Positions 22,281-34,869 of a DNA stretch of 64,000 bases are shown here, one piece after another. This DNA comes from Berghia stephanieae (lineage: Eukaryota; Mollusca; Gastropoda; Nudibranchia; Aeolidiidae). Where the stretch lies: positions 47,032,630 through 47,096,629 of the forward strand of contig CM067451.1 of NCBI GenBank assembly GCA_034508935.3, given 5' to 3'. Below the pieces are notes generated by a model. That model had not been told where the DNA came from. It saw only the letters and a list, made by a program, of their open reading frames with translations, and searched no databases. Each line of letters opens with the position of its first letter. The first letter of the stretch is position 1. The translations under genes were made by a program, and so were the position numbers.

Positions 22281-25200
22281 GTCAGGCTATACGATACTCA
22301 CTCACGTTGGTCAGTGTCAGGCTATACGATACTCACTCACGTTGGTCAGTGTCAGGCTATACATACTCACACGTTGGTCAGTGTCAGGCTATACGATACT
22401 CACTCACATTGGTCAGTGTCAGGCTATACGATACTCACTCACGTTGGTCAGTGTCAGGCTATACGATACTCACATTGGTCAGTGTCAGGCTATATGATAC
22501 TCATGTTGGTCAGTGTCAGGCTATACGATACACACGTTGGTCAGTGTCAGGCTATATGATACACACATTGGTCAGTGTCAGGCTATACGATACTCACTCA
22601 CGTTGGTCAGTGTCAGGCTATACGATACACACGTTGATCAGTGTCAGGCTATACGATACTCACTACGTTGGTCAGTGTCAGGCTATACGATACACACATT
22701 GGTCAGTGTCAGGCTATACGATACACACGATGGTCAATGTCAGGCTATATGATACTCACATTGGTCAGTGTCAGGCTATACGATACACACATTGGTCAGT
22801 GTCAGGCTATATGATACACACATTGGTCAGTGTCAGGCTATATGATACTCACGTTGGTCAGTGTCAGCTATACGATACACACGTTGGTCAGTGTCAGGCT
22901 ATATGATACTCACGTTGGTCAATGTCAGGCTATACGTACTCACGTTGGTCAGTGTCAGGCTATATGATACTCATGTTGGTCAGCGTCAGGCTATACGATA
23001 CTCACGTTGGTCAGTGTCAGGCTATATGATACTCACGTTGGTCAGTGTCAGGCTATACGATACACACGTTGGTCAGTGTCAGGATATATGATACTCACGT
23101 TGGTCAGTGTCAGGCTATATGATACTCACGTTGGTCAGTGTCAGGCTATACGATACACACGTTGGTCAGTGTCAGGATATATGATACTCACATTGGTCAG
23201 TGTCAGGCTATATAATACTCACGTTGGTCAGTGTCAGGCTATACGATACTCACGATGGTCAGTGTCGGGCTATACGATACTCACATTGGTCAGTGTCAGC
23301 TATATGATACACACATTGGTCAGTGTCAGGCTATAGATACACACGATGGTCAATGTCAGGCTATACGATACACACGTTGGTCAGTGTCAGGCTATATGAT
23401 ACACACGATGGTCAGTGTCAGGCTTATGATACACACGATGGTCAGTGTCAGGCTATATGATACACCGATGGTCATGTCAGGCTATATGATACACACGATT
23501 GGTCAGTGTCAGGCTATATGATACACACGATGGTCAGTGTCAGGCTATATGATACACCGATGGTCAATGTCAGGCTATACGATACCACGATGGTCAATGT
23601 CAGGCTATATGATACACACATTGGTCAGTGTCAGGCTATACAATACTCACTCACGATGGTCAATGTCGGCTATATGATACACACATTGGTCATGTCAGGC
23701 TATATGATACACACGTGGTCAGTGTCAGGCTATATGAACACATTGGTCAATGTCAGGCTATATGATACACACGATGGTCAATGTCAGGCTATAGATACAC
23801 ACATTGGTCATGTCAGCTATATGATACGCACGTTGGTCAGTGTCAGGCTATATGATACACACATTGGTCAATGTCAGGCTATACAATACTCACTCACGAT
23901 TTGGGCAATGTCAGGCTATGATACACACATTGGTCATGTCAGGCTATATGATACGCACGTTGGTCAGTGTCAGGCTATATATACTCACATTGGTCAGTGT
24001 CAGGCTATACGATAACCACGTTGGTCAGTGTCAGGCTATATGATACTCACTCACGATGGTCAATGTCAGGCTTATATACTCACTCACGATGGTCAGTGTC
24101 AGGCTATACGATACACACGTTGGTCATGTCAGGCTATATGAATACTCACGATGGTCAATGTCAGGCTATACGATACTCACTCACGTTGGTCAGTGTAGGC
24201 TATACGATACACACGATGGCAGTGTCAGCTTACGATACACACGTGGTCGTGTCGGCTATATGATACTCACGTGGTCAATGTCAGGCTATACGTACCACGT
24301 TGGTCAGTGTCAGCTATATGATACCACATTGGTCAGTGTCAGGCTATACGATACACACGTTGGTCATGTCAGGCTATATGATACCACGATGTCAGTGTCA
24401 GGCTATATGACACACATTGGTCATGTCAGCTATACTAACTCACGTGGTCAGTGTCAGGCTATACGATACACACGTTGGTCAGTGTCAGGCTATACGATAC
24501 CACGATGGTCAGTGTCAGGCTATACGATACCACGATGGTCAGTGTCAGGCTATATGATACACACGATGGTCAATGTCAGGCTATATGATACTCACGTTGG
24601 TCAGTGTCAGGCTATATGATACCACGTTGTCAGTGTCAGGCTATACATACACACGATGGTCAGTGTCAGGCTATACGATACTCACGATGGTCAGTGTCAG
24701 GCTATATGATACACACGATGGTCATGTCAGGTATACGATACTCACGTTGGTCAGTGTCAGGCTATACGATACACACATTGGTCATGTCAGGCTATAGATA
24801 CCATCACTTGGTCAGTGTCAGGCTATACGATACTCACATTGGTCAGTGTCAGGCATACGATACTCACTCACGTTGGTCAGTGTCAGGCTATACGATACTC
24901 ACGATGGTCAGTGTCAGGCTATAGATACACACGTTGGTCAGTGTCAGGCTATATGATACACACATTGGTCAGTGTCAGGCTATACGATACACACGATGGT
25001 CAGTGTCAGGCTATACGATACTCACGATGGTCAGTGTCAGGCTATATGATACTCACGTTGGTCAGTGTCAGGCTATATGATACACACATTGGTCAGTGTC
25101 AGGCTATACGATACACACGTTGGTCAGTGTCAGGCTATACGATACCACGATGGTCAATGTCAGGCTATAGATACCACATTGGTCAATGTCAGGCTATACG

Positions 25201-28200
25201 ATACACACGATGGTCAGTGTCAGCTATATGATACACACTTGGTCATGTCAGGCTATAGATACTCACGTTGGTCAGTGTCAGGCTATACGATACACACTTG
25301 GTCAGTGTCAGGCTATACATACTCACTCACGTTGTCAATGTCAGCTATACGATACTCACTCACGTTGGTCAGTGTCAGGCTATATGATACTCCATTGGTC
25401 AGTGTCAGGCTATACGATACTCACATTGGTCAGTGTCAGGCTATACGATACTCACATGGTCAGTGTCAGGCTATACGATACACACATTGGTCAATGTCAG
25501 GCTATACGATACGCACGTTGGTCAGTGTCAGGCTATATGATACACACGATGGTCAATGTCAGGCTATAGATACTCACATTGGTCAGTGTCAGGCTATATG
25601 ATACTCACATTGGTCAGTGTCAGGCTATACGATACACACGATGGTCAGTGTCAGGCTATATGATACTCACATTGGTCAGTGTCAGGCTATACGATACACA
25701 TATTGGTCATGTCAGGCTATACGATACACACGATGGTCAGTGTCAGGCTATATGATACTCACATTGGTCAGTGTCAGGCTATACGATACACACTTGGTCA
25801 GTGTCAGGCTATACGATACCAGATTGGTCAGTGTCAGGCTATACGATACACACATTGGTCAGTGTCAGGTTATATGATACACACGTTGGTCAGTGTCAGG
25901 CTATATGATACACACATTGGTCAGTGTCAGGCTATATGATACACACATTGGTCAGTGTCAGGCTATATGATACACACGATGGTCAATGTCAGGCTATATG
26001 ATACTCACGATGGTCATGTCAGGCTATATGATACTCACGTTGGTCAGTGTCAGGCTATATGATACTCACGTTGGTCAGTGTCAGGCTATACGATACACAC
26101 GATGGTCAATGTCAGGCTATACGATACACACGATGGTCAATGTCAGCTATATGATACTCACGTTGGTCAGTGTCAGGCTATATGATACTCACATGGTCAG
26201 TGTCAGGCTATACGATACACACGTGGTCATGTCAGGCTATACGATACACACGATGGTCAGTGTCAGGCTATAGATACTCACGTTGGTCAGTGTCAGGCTA
26301 TATGATACTCACATTGGTCAGTGTCAGGCTATATGATACTCACGTTGGTCAGTGTCAGCTATAGATACACACGTGTCAATGTCAGGCTATACGATACTCC
26401 TCACGATGGTCAATGTCAGGCTATAGATACACACATGGTCAGTGTCAGGCTTACGATACACACGTTGGTCAATGTCAGGCTATATGATACTCCATTGGTC
26501 AGTGTCAGGCTATATGATACTCACTCACGTGGTCGTGTCAGGCTATACGATACACACGATGGTCAATGTCAGCTATACGATACTCATCACGATGGTCAAT
26601 GTCAGGCTATACGATACACACGTTGGTCAATGTCAGGCTATACGATACTCACTCACGATGGTCAATGTCAGGCTATACGATACACACGTTGGTCAATGTC
26701 AGGCTATATGATACTCACGTTGGTCAGTGTCAGGTATATGATACTCACATGGTCAGGTCAGGCTATATATACACACATTGGTCAGTGTCAGGCTATAGAT
26801 ACACACATTGGTCAATGTCAGGCTATATAATACACACGTTGGTCAGTGTCAGGCTATATGATACACACATGGTCAGTGTCAGGCTATATGATACCCATTG
26901 GTCAGTCAGGCTATAGATACACACATTGGTCAGTGTCAGGCTATATGATACCACGTTGGTCAGTGTCAGGCTATACGATACCACATTGGTCAGTGTCAGG
27001 CTATATGATACTCACATTGGTCAGTGTCAGGCTATATGATACTCACATTGGTCAGTGTCAGGCTATACGATACTCACATGGTCAGTGTCAGGCTATATGA
27101 TACACACATTGGTCAGTGTCAGGCTATATGATACTCACATTGGTCAGTGTCAGGCTATATGATACACACTTGGCAGTGTCAGGCTATATGATACTCACAT
27201 TGGTCAGTGTCAGGCTATACGATACACACATGGTCATGTCAGGCTATATGATACTCACGTTGGTCAATGTCAGGCTATAAGATACACACATTGGTCAATG
27301 TCAGGCTATATGATACTCACATTGGTCAGTGTCAGGCTATACGATACACACATTGGTCAGTGTCAGGCTATATGATACACACATTGGTCAGTGTCAGGCT
27401 ATAGATACTCACTTGGTCAGTGTCAGGCTAATGAAACTCACGTTGGTCAATGTCAGGCTATACAATACTCACCACGATGGTCAATGTCAGGCTATACGAT
27501 ACACACATTGGTCAAGTCAGGCTATACGATACACACATTGGTCAGTGTCAGGCTATAGATACACACATTGGTCAGTGTCAGGCTATATGATACTCACATT
27601 GGTCAGTGTCAGGCTATACGATACTCCATTGGTCAGTGTCAGGCTATATGATACACACATTGGTCAGTGTCAGGCTATATGAAACTCACGTTGGTCATGT
27701 CAGGCTATATGATACACACATTGTCAATGTCAGGCTATATGATACTCACTCACGATGGTCAATGTCAGCTATATGATACCACATGGTCAATGTCAGGCTA
27801 TACGATACTCACTCAGATGGTCAATGTCAGGCTATATGATACACACATTGGTCAATGTCAGGCTATACGATACTCACTCACGTTGGTCAGTGTCAGGCTA
27901 TATGATACTCACGTTGGTCAGTGTCAGGCTATATGATACACTCACGTTGGTCAGTGTCAGGCTATACGATACTACCATCGTTGATAGTGTCCATGGCTAT
28001 GTACAGCATACTACCACGTTGGTCAGTGTCAGGCTATACGATACACCACGTTGGTCAGTGTCAGGCTATACGATACTCACGATGGTCAGTGTCAGGCTAT
28101 ATGATACTCATGTTGGTCAGTGTCAGGCTATACGATACTCACGTTGGTCAGTGTCAGGCTATACAATACACACATTGGTCAGTGTCCATGAATCTGGTAC

Positions 28201-30385
28201 GTTCAGCTTACATACTCACGTTGGTCAGTGTCAGGCTATACGATACACACGTTGGTCAGTGTCAGGCTATACGATAACTGGTCATGTCAGGCATGAACTC
28301 ACGTTGGTCAGTGTCAGGCTATTACTCAGTTGGCATGTCAGCTAACGATACCATGGTCAGTGTCAGGCTATACGATACACTCACGATTGTCAGTGTCAGG
28401 CTATAGATACTCACATGATGGTCAGTGTCAGGCTATACGATACACACATGGTCAGTGTCAGCTATATGATACATCACTTGGTCAGTGTCAGGCTATATAC
28501 TCACGTTGTCAGTGTCAGGCTATACGATACACACGTGGTCAGTGTCAGGCTATATGATACCACGTTGGTCAATGTCAGGCTATACGATACCACGTTGGTC
28601 AGTGTCAGGCTATACTGATACTCACGTTGGTCATGTCAGGCTATACGATACTCACGTTGGTCAGTGTCAGGCTATATGATACTCACGTTGGTCAGTGTCA
28701 GGCATATACTACTTGGTAGTCAGCTTACGATACTCAGTGGTCAGTGTCAGGCTATAGATACTCACGTTGGTCAGTGTCAGGCTATAGATACTCACGTTGG
28801 TCAGTGTCAGGCTATACGATACACACGTTGGTCAGTGTCAGGTATATGATACTCACGTTGGTCAGTGTCAGGCTATATAACTCACTCACGTTGGTCAGTG
28901 TCAGGCTATACGATACTACTCACGTTGGTCAGTGTCAGGCTATACGAATACTCACGTTGGTCAGTGTCAGGCTATATGATACACACTTGGTCAGTGTCAG
29001 GCTATACATACTACACACGTGGTCAGTGTCAGGCTATACGATACACACGTTGGTCAGTGTCAGCTATATGATACCACGATGGTCATGTCAGGCTATAGAT
29101 ACACACGATGGTCAGTGGTTCAGGTCTTATATAGATACACACGATGGTCAGTGTCAGGCTATATGATACCACATGGTCAGTGTCAGGCTATATGATACAG
29201 TGTCAGTGTCAGGCTAACATACACAGATGGTCAGTGTCAGGCTATATGATACACACATTGGTCAGTGTCAGGCTATAGATACTCACATTGGTCATGTCAG
29301 GCTATACGATACTCACGTTGGTCAGTGTCAGGCTATACGATACTCATCACGTGGTCAATGTCAGGCTATAGATACCACACATTGGTCATGTCAGGCTATA
29401 TGATACACACATTGGTCAGTGTCAGGCTATATGATACACACTTGGTCAGTGTCAGGCTATACGATACACACGATGGTCATGTCAGGCTATATGATACACA
29501 CATTGGTCAGTGTCAGGCTATATGATACCACGTTGGTCAGTGTCAGGCTATGATACTCACGTTGGTCAGTGTCAGGCTATACGATACTACACTGTCAGTT
29601 CAGGCTATATGAACTGGTCAGTGTCAGGCTATATGATACTCACGTTGGTCAGTGTCAGGCTATATGATACACACATTGGTCAGTGTCAGGCTATATGATA
29701 CACACATTGGTCAGTGTCAGGCTATACGATACTCACGTTGGTCAGTGTCAGGCTATACGATACTCATTCACGTTGGTCAGTGTCAGGCTATACGATACTC
29801 AGATTGGTCAGTGTCAGGCTATATGATACACACATTGGTCAGTGTCAGGCTATATGATACACACGTTGGTCAGTGTCAGGCTATACGATACTTACGTTGG
29901 TCAGTGTCAGGCTATATGATACACACATTGGTCAGTGTCAGGCTATATGATACACACATTGGTCAGTGTCAGGCTATACGATACTCACGTTGGTCAGTGT
30001 CAGGCTATATGATACACACATTGGTCAGTGTCAGGCTATATGATACACACATTGGTCAGTGTCAGGCTATATGATACTCACGTTGGTCAGTGTCAGGCTA
30101 TATGATACACACATTGGTCAGTGTCAGGCTATATGATACACACATTGGTCAGTGTCAGGCTATACGATACTCACGTTGGTCAGTGTCAGGCTATATGATA
30201 CACACATTGGTCAGTGTCAGGCTATATGATACACACATTGGTCAGTGTCAGGCTATATGATACTCACGTTGGTCAGTGTCAGGCTATACGATACTCACGT
30301 TGGTCAGTGTCAGGCTATATGATACTCATGTTGGTCAGTGTCAGGCTAAACGATACTCACTCACGTTGATCAGTGTCAGGCTATG
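22281..30385. repeat. 31-bp minisatellite, about 260 copies (8.1 kb)
   Basis: The unit contains TTGGTCAGTGTCAGGCTATA followed by YGATACWCAC. The largest array in the window. Variation sits at four sites (GTT/ATT/GAT before GGTC; CAGTG/CAATG; TACG/TATG; ACAC/CTCAC) plus longer CTCACTCAC units. From about 23450 to 29600 many units lack one or two bases and two places (27960-28350, 28690-28740) are scrambled; the ends are clean. At 29640-30340 a three-unit (93-bp) higher-order pattern is clear. Confidence 0.95.
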
Positions 30386-30411
30386 AATGAGTTTACCAAG
30401 TCTACGGTGAC

Positions 30412-30412
30412 A

Positions 30413-30475
<63 letters not shown>

Positions 30476-30479
30476 TACT

Positions 30480-30535
<56 letters not shown>

Positions 30536-30556
30536 TCTACTAATACTAATAATATA

Positions 30557-30629
<73 letters not shown>

Positions 30630-30690
30630 TAATAAAATAATAATAATAATAAATAATAATAATAATAATAATATAATAATAATAATAATA

Positions 30691-30756
<66 letters not shown>
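30412..30756. repeat. (CTA)n then (AAT)n microsatellites
   Basis: Bases 30412-30540 are CTA/ACT trinucleotides and 30541-30756 are AAT trinucleotides with a few interruptions. They directly follow the 31-bp array after a short unique spacer. Confidence 0.97.
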
Positions 30757-30757
<1 letters not shown>

Positions 30758-30889
30758 TACAGATCGCATTCTCTAGTTGTTTCCATAAAAAAAAAAATAG
30801 AGAAATATTTTAAAAAGAAACAATAGCCAAAGATGTTGTGAAATATTTTATGTATTATAACATAATAAAATATTTACATCACATAGAAA

Positions 30890-31110
30890 TAAACCACAAT
30901 GATATGTACTCCGACTCAGCCTTAGTTATAATTACCACATGACACAATATGTACTCGACTCAGCTATTATTAGATTCATAATGATCAATCACATATTGTA
31001 CTCCGACTCAGCCCTAGTCTATTTATAGATTGTATTAATATAACCATCACATGACACAATATTGTACTCCGACTCAGCCCTAATCTATTTATAGAATAAT
31101 GGATGATGTC
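30890..31110. repeat. Short diverged tandem repeat, about 4 units
   Basis: Four copies of TGTACTCCGACTCAGCC-like sequence at about 30905, 30950, 31000 and 31066, with ATCACATGACACAATAT between them. Unit lengths vary (about 45-70 bp). An older, less regular array than its neighbours. Confidence 0.7.
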
Positions 31111-31199
31111 CTTTGTCTTGTCGTTAAATCACAACACCGTCCATCTAAGATAATCGCCACTAATTGAATCACTTGTTTCTATTGTCTATCCATGCTATG

Positions 31200-31395
31200 C
31201 ATTTGGCCAAAAAGAACCCAACTTATAACATCCACCAGCCAGACAAAACGTACCGACACACAAAACGATGTGGAAATTAAACGTTTATAGTCTGACTGAT
31301 AGAATTTAGTGAGAATTTACTCATAAAAATGGCTGGCTAAAAACAATAACAAAGAGCTAAGTGACGTCTATTTCGTTCTATCTATACAGTTCAGG
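31200..31395 (+). mobile_element. Dispersed repeat R1, compact copy
   Basis: The same flanks as 20530-21240 (AACATCCACCAGCCAGACAA; AAAATGGCTGGCTAAAAACA; AAGAGCTAAGTGACGTC), but only one 46-bp unit equivalent at about 31228-31283. No coding capacity. Confidence 0.7.
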
Positions 31396-31467
31396 CCACG
31401 AATTGGAAAGTGAATTGGAATCCAAACCAGGCAGTTGGGAAAACAAATTCAAATATTCCAGTCATCT

Positions 31468-31955
31468 TGTTTTTTGTTTTTAAAGGTTTTACAGCGCTTG
31501 CAACACATTTAGGTCATATCAGCGCCAGTAAAAAGGAAGAAAATGGGATAGTATAAAAGTTATAGAATTACCCAGCACACAAGAAAAAGTCAGACATAGG
31601 GAAATTAGGAAGAAATAGGGATCAGATGTAGATTCCAAAAGCATACCATCAATGTACTTAGTTTGAGATCACCTATAAGTCTCATCCGGACACAAGCACA
31701 AAATCCAATGAAGAGGAATACACTCAAATGCTTACGCTATACATTAAAAATAACAAATATAATAATACATAAAAGAGAGATGATTTACAAGGAAAAAAAT
31801 ATCATCTCCCAAAACAATAACTATGCATTCGACTGTTTCCCTCCAAGTCAGGGCTCCAGCCAGGGCCAGGACAAAACCAAGTAACCTCATTCCAAGTCAA
31901 AGACAGAAAGCATGTTGGAAAACAGACATAAGGGGATAGAAGACAGAATTTGAGT
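31468..31955 (-). mobile_element. Dispersed repeat R2, copy 1
   Basis: Matches 46600-47100 and 55465-55895 over about 430-490 bp (shared strings GGGATCAGATGTAGATTCCA, TACTTAGTTTGAGATCACCT, ATCATCTCCCAAAAC). On the - strand it ends in GTGTTGCAAGCGCTGTAAAA followed by TTTAAAAACAAA, which looks like a non-LTR retroelement 3' end. No protein is recognisable. Unknown family. Confidence 0.65.
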
Positions 31956-32049
31956 AAGTCCCAGGTTTGAGAGTTTTGACAAGGTGAAGGTCAATAAAAT
32001 TGCTCGATAATTGAAGGATGAGTTTTCTGGCCAAAATATGAAAATAAAT

Positions 32050-32310
32050 ATAGTGTGGCTCAGCGGCAAGGTCTTTGCTCCAAACCCGAAATGTACAGTG
32101 TTCAAATACCAGCTGCACTGTGTGGCACTTCCCACTGGTTCACCTTGCAGCGCTGCACTGTGTGGCACTTCCCACTGGTTCACCTTGCAGCGCTGCACTG
32201 TGTGGCTTTGAGCAAGTCACTTCCCACTGGTTCACCTTGCAGCGCTGCACTGTGTGGCTTTGAGCAAGTCACTTCACACTGGTTCACCTTGCAACGCTGC
32301 ACTGTCAGAC
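32050..32310 (+). mobile_element. tRNA-derived SINE family 2 with internal tandem copies
   Basis: The head GTGTGGCTCAGCGGCAAGGT (box A) and GTGTTCAAATACC (box B) lie at about 32053-32112. A middle segment with CTTCCCACTGGTTCACCTTG and CAGCGCTGCACTGTGTGGC is then repeated four times, the last units including TTTGAGCAAGTCACTTC. Other family members: 33395-33645 (+), 50731-50958 (-), 52128-52350 (+). Confidence 0.7.
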
Positions 32311-32576
32311 ATCTGAGATTTACAAAGAAAATTCTATGTGTATTTATTTTATTTATCGGAGACCATCAGTAGTATCAAACGTGTGAGTAATATTTACATG
32401 TAAAAGATTTACTAGAGTGTATGAGAAAGGTATCCCATGAACTAGGTGCTCAACAAAGTCCATACAAGAATTAAAAAGATTTAGAAATAGAATATGATTT
32501 ACAGTAAAAACAACCCCATACATTGGGGATTATATAGAACAAGATATCACATGGATTGTGTATTTGGACATGAAAT

Positions 32577-32785
32577 TACAGTTATTCTCTCTCTCTCTCC
32601 CCCTCTCTTTCTCTCTCTATCTATCTATCTATCTATGTCAATCAAGGTGTGTGTGTGTGTGTGTGTGTGTCTGTCTGTTAGCATTTCTATCCACCTATCT
32701 AGCTATATATCTATTTTCATTCTCTCCAATGCTATCCTTATTCTCTCCCCCCCCCCCAACCCCCATACACACACAAATACACACA
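32577..32785. repeat. CT, TATC, GT and CA microsatellites
   Basis: Short CT (32587-32617), ATCT (32617-32636) and GT (32648-32670) tracts, a C-run at about 32747-32757 and a CA tract at 32767-32786. They lie just past the poly(A) signal of the - strand gene. Confidence 0.9.
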
Positions 32786-32798
32786 CGGATATAAAAGA

Positions 32799-32804
32799 TT
32801 TATT
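32799..32804 (-). terminator. Poly(A) signal (AATAAA) for XRRA1-like gene
   Basis: TTTATT on the + strand is AATAAA on the - strand, 89 bp after the stop codon at 32893-32895. Position and sequence fit a functional 3' end; the site has not been tested. Confidence 0.6.
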
Positions 32805-32892
32805 TCCAACATTCCAGGGATGCATGAATTGTGGTTGAATCCTGTGCCAGTCGGGCCACAAGGAAACCAGGCATAACCAGTGATGGATGACG

Positions 32893-33009
32893 TCACTTGG
32901 TCCTGGCATTCGGCACCGGCAGTAAATTCAGGGCATTCTGGGTGACTTCTTTGGCAGCCCTGACATCTCTCATGGAATGAACGCGGACAGCGTTATAGCG
33001 ACTTTGAAT
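32893..33009 (-). CDS. XRRA1: XRRA1-like gene, terminal exon
   Basis: On the - strand the acceptor CTCCCTGACAG ends at 33010. Thirty-eight codons follow: IQSRYNAVRVHSMRDVRAA to LLPVPNARTK, then TGA (32893-32895). The exon starts in phase 0, matching the phase-0 end of the 35984-36154 exon. It gives the basic, helical C-terminus of the protein. The small size explains why it is easily missed. The assignment rests on phase, splice sites, the stop and an AATAAA just downstream, not on a recognised domain. Confidence 0.7.
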   Translation of the reverse strand: MQSRYNAVRVHSMRDVRAAKEVTQNALNLLPVPNARTK

Positions 33010-33394
33010 CTGTCAGGGAGTGTCATATCAGTTGGGATGGGGGGAGGGGGGGGGGAAAGAGAAAATCAATTTATTAAATGATGGGAATTCGAATCAACTT
33101 CTTTAAAATCAAATTTTTCTCCATTACGTCGGTTTATCTTTAAAAGCAAGTCTGAACGATAAGACATTATAAATTGATGTCAACAAACAATAATTTGTTT
33201 CATCCATATTAGACGAGGATTTCTGCCAGAGATAATAATGTTTGTTATGATTGTGATTTTTTTTTGGTGATAAATGTTGGGGACAAGAGAACACTTTGGA
33301 TTTTGTATTCAGAGTTTTTCTAAATCTTTGAACTTTGTGCCTACGAGGACAATGCAGAATACACTCAAGTCTCCAATCCTTCAACTCCTCAAGA

Positions 33395-33645
33395 CATGCA
33401 AAAAGGTTTGAGGAAACCGTAGGTCGGGGAAATTGTGCCTTTCCATTACAACTTGGTCTTTGCTTTGTGCCCCAAAGATACCTAGTTCAAATATCCACAG
33501 TGTTATACTTTGGCCTTCAGCAAGCCGCCTCTCCCTAGCTCAATTTTTTCCTCTGCGCTGCGGCTGAAACCTGATTTATTCCAGTCTTCTCTTGGAATCG
33601 ATCCAGAGACAACTTTCTGCTTGAGGATGAATAAAGAGAACTTTA
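33395..33645 (+). mobile_element. tRNA-derived SINE family 2, diverged copy
   Basis: Aligns by eye with 52128-52350: ACCTAGTTCAAATATCC (box B region), CTTTGGCCTTCAGCAAG, GCGCTGCGGCTGAAACC, TTCCAGTCTTCTCTTGGAAT, then GATGAATAAAGAGAACTTTA as the 3' end. It lies in the last intron of the XRRA1-like gene; 33010-33394 shows nothing recognisable. Confidence 0.65.
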
Positions 33646-33683
33646 TTATTTATTTACTTTATTGCTATGTTACACAGGGCTGG

Positions 33684-33684
<1 letters not shown>

Positions 33685-33732
<48 letters not shown>

Positions 33733-33753
33733 AGGGTGGGGGGGGGGGGGGGT
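33685..33753. repeat. (TG)n microsatellite and G-run
   Basis: TG dinucleotides at 33685-33729, then a run of about 14 G at 33739-33752. Confidence 0.95.
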
Positions 33754-33962
33754 GGGGGTTTGCTCTATCACAACATTTATTGACCATCTTAACCAACCAT
33801 TAGCAAATGATGGAAATTAGAACAAATGGCGAGGTGATTGGAGTAAGCAGAGAGGTGTCAGTTATGCGAAATGGCATCGGAGTGTGTGAGTGGCTGTGTG
33901 TGTCTGCATGCGTATCATACTGCAGATATACACCAGCAGTGTAGACAGATACTTACAATACA

Positions 33963-34235
33963 GTGCAGCTATGTGGTCTAGTGATATGAAACTCGCTTTC
34001 GGATCGGAAGGTCCTGGGTTCGAGCCTCGCTTGGCGCATAGTTGAGTCCTTCAAGAAGGCTCTTTACTCATATTCTCTCACCATACTCAGGTGTAAAATG
34101 AGTACCTGGCCGTTAACAGCATTGTCTCTGTCAAAAAAAAAAAATTGCAACATCGCTAAATGTTAAATGTTGCTGTTGGCCAGGGACCCATTGTAAAGCG
34201 CTTTGAGCACATTAAGTGCGTATTGCTCAATTTTA
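33963..34235 (+). mobile_element. tRNA-derived SINE family 1, full-length copy
   Basis: The best-preserved copy: GCAGCTATGTGGTCTAGTGA (box A), CCTGGGTTCGAGCCTCGCTT (box B), GGTGTAAAATGAGTACCTGG, TTGTAAAGCGCTTTGAGCAC and a short ATTATT end. It shows the tRNA-derived head plus a LINE-like tail. It lies in the last intron of the XRRA1-like gene. Confidence 0.85.
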
Positions 34236-34365
34236 TTATTATTTTTTTTGTACAATGCACACATACGTAACTGTCAATGTCACAGTAAATCATCAGAGGT
34301 CGAAATCACTGGGGGACGAAAAATACGTTTAATTAATTCAATGTTTCCCGTGTTTGTTGAGGAAG

Positions 34366-34694
34366 GAATGGAATGACAGCAAGGAATGGAATGACAGCAA
34401 GGAATGAAATGACAGCAAGGAAAGGAATGACAGCAAGGAAAGGAATGACAGCAAGGAATGGAATGACAGCAAGGAATGGAATGACAGCAAGGAATGAAAT
34501 GACAGCAAGGAATGAAATGACAGCAAGGAATGGAATGACAGCAAGGAATGGAATGACAGCAAGGAATGGAATGACAGCAAGGAATGAAATGACAGCAAGG
34601 AATGGAATGACAGCAAGGAATGAAATGACAGCAAGGAATGGAATGACAGCAAGGAATGGAATGACAGCAAGGAATGGAATGACAGCAAGGAATG
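34366..34694. repeat. 18-bp minisatellite, about 18 copies
   Basis: The unit is AAGGAATGGAATGACAGC with G/A changes only. At 6 codons per unit it is open in several frames on both strands (MTARNG; LLSFHS). Intronic, no evidence of coding. Confidence 0.95.
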
Positions 34695-34869
34695 ATAAGG
34701 AAAACATTCGGGACATTCGAATGAGACTGAGGAAACCGTGAGTTCGAGGTGTGTTCAGGGCAAGCATGTGTTTGAGAAAACCATACTCAAGAGTAATTGA
34801 TAATGACAGTATAAATGACAACAACAGTGCATTTATTGTCGAGAACAAAAATTGGAATGAGAAAGAGAG

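Noticed and set aside
33963-34040. Functional tRNA gene
   Set aside because: A and B boxes are present, but a cloverleaf is not evident and the sequence is a SINE head repeated elsewhere in the window.
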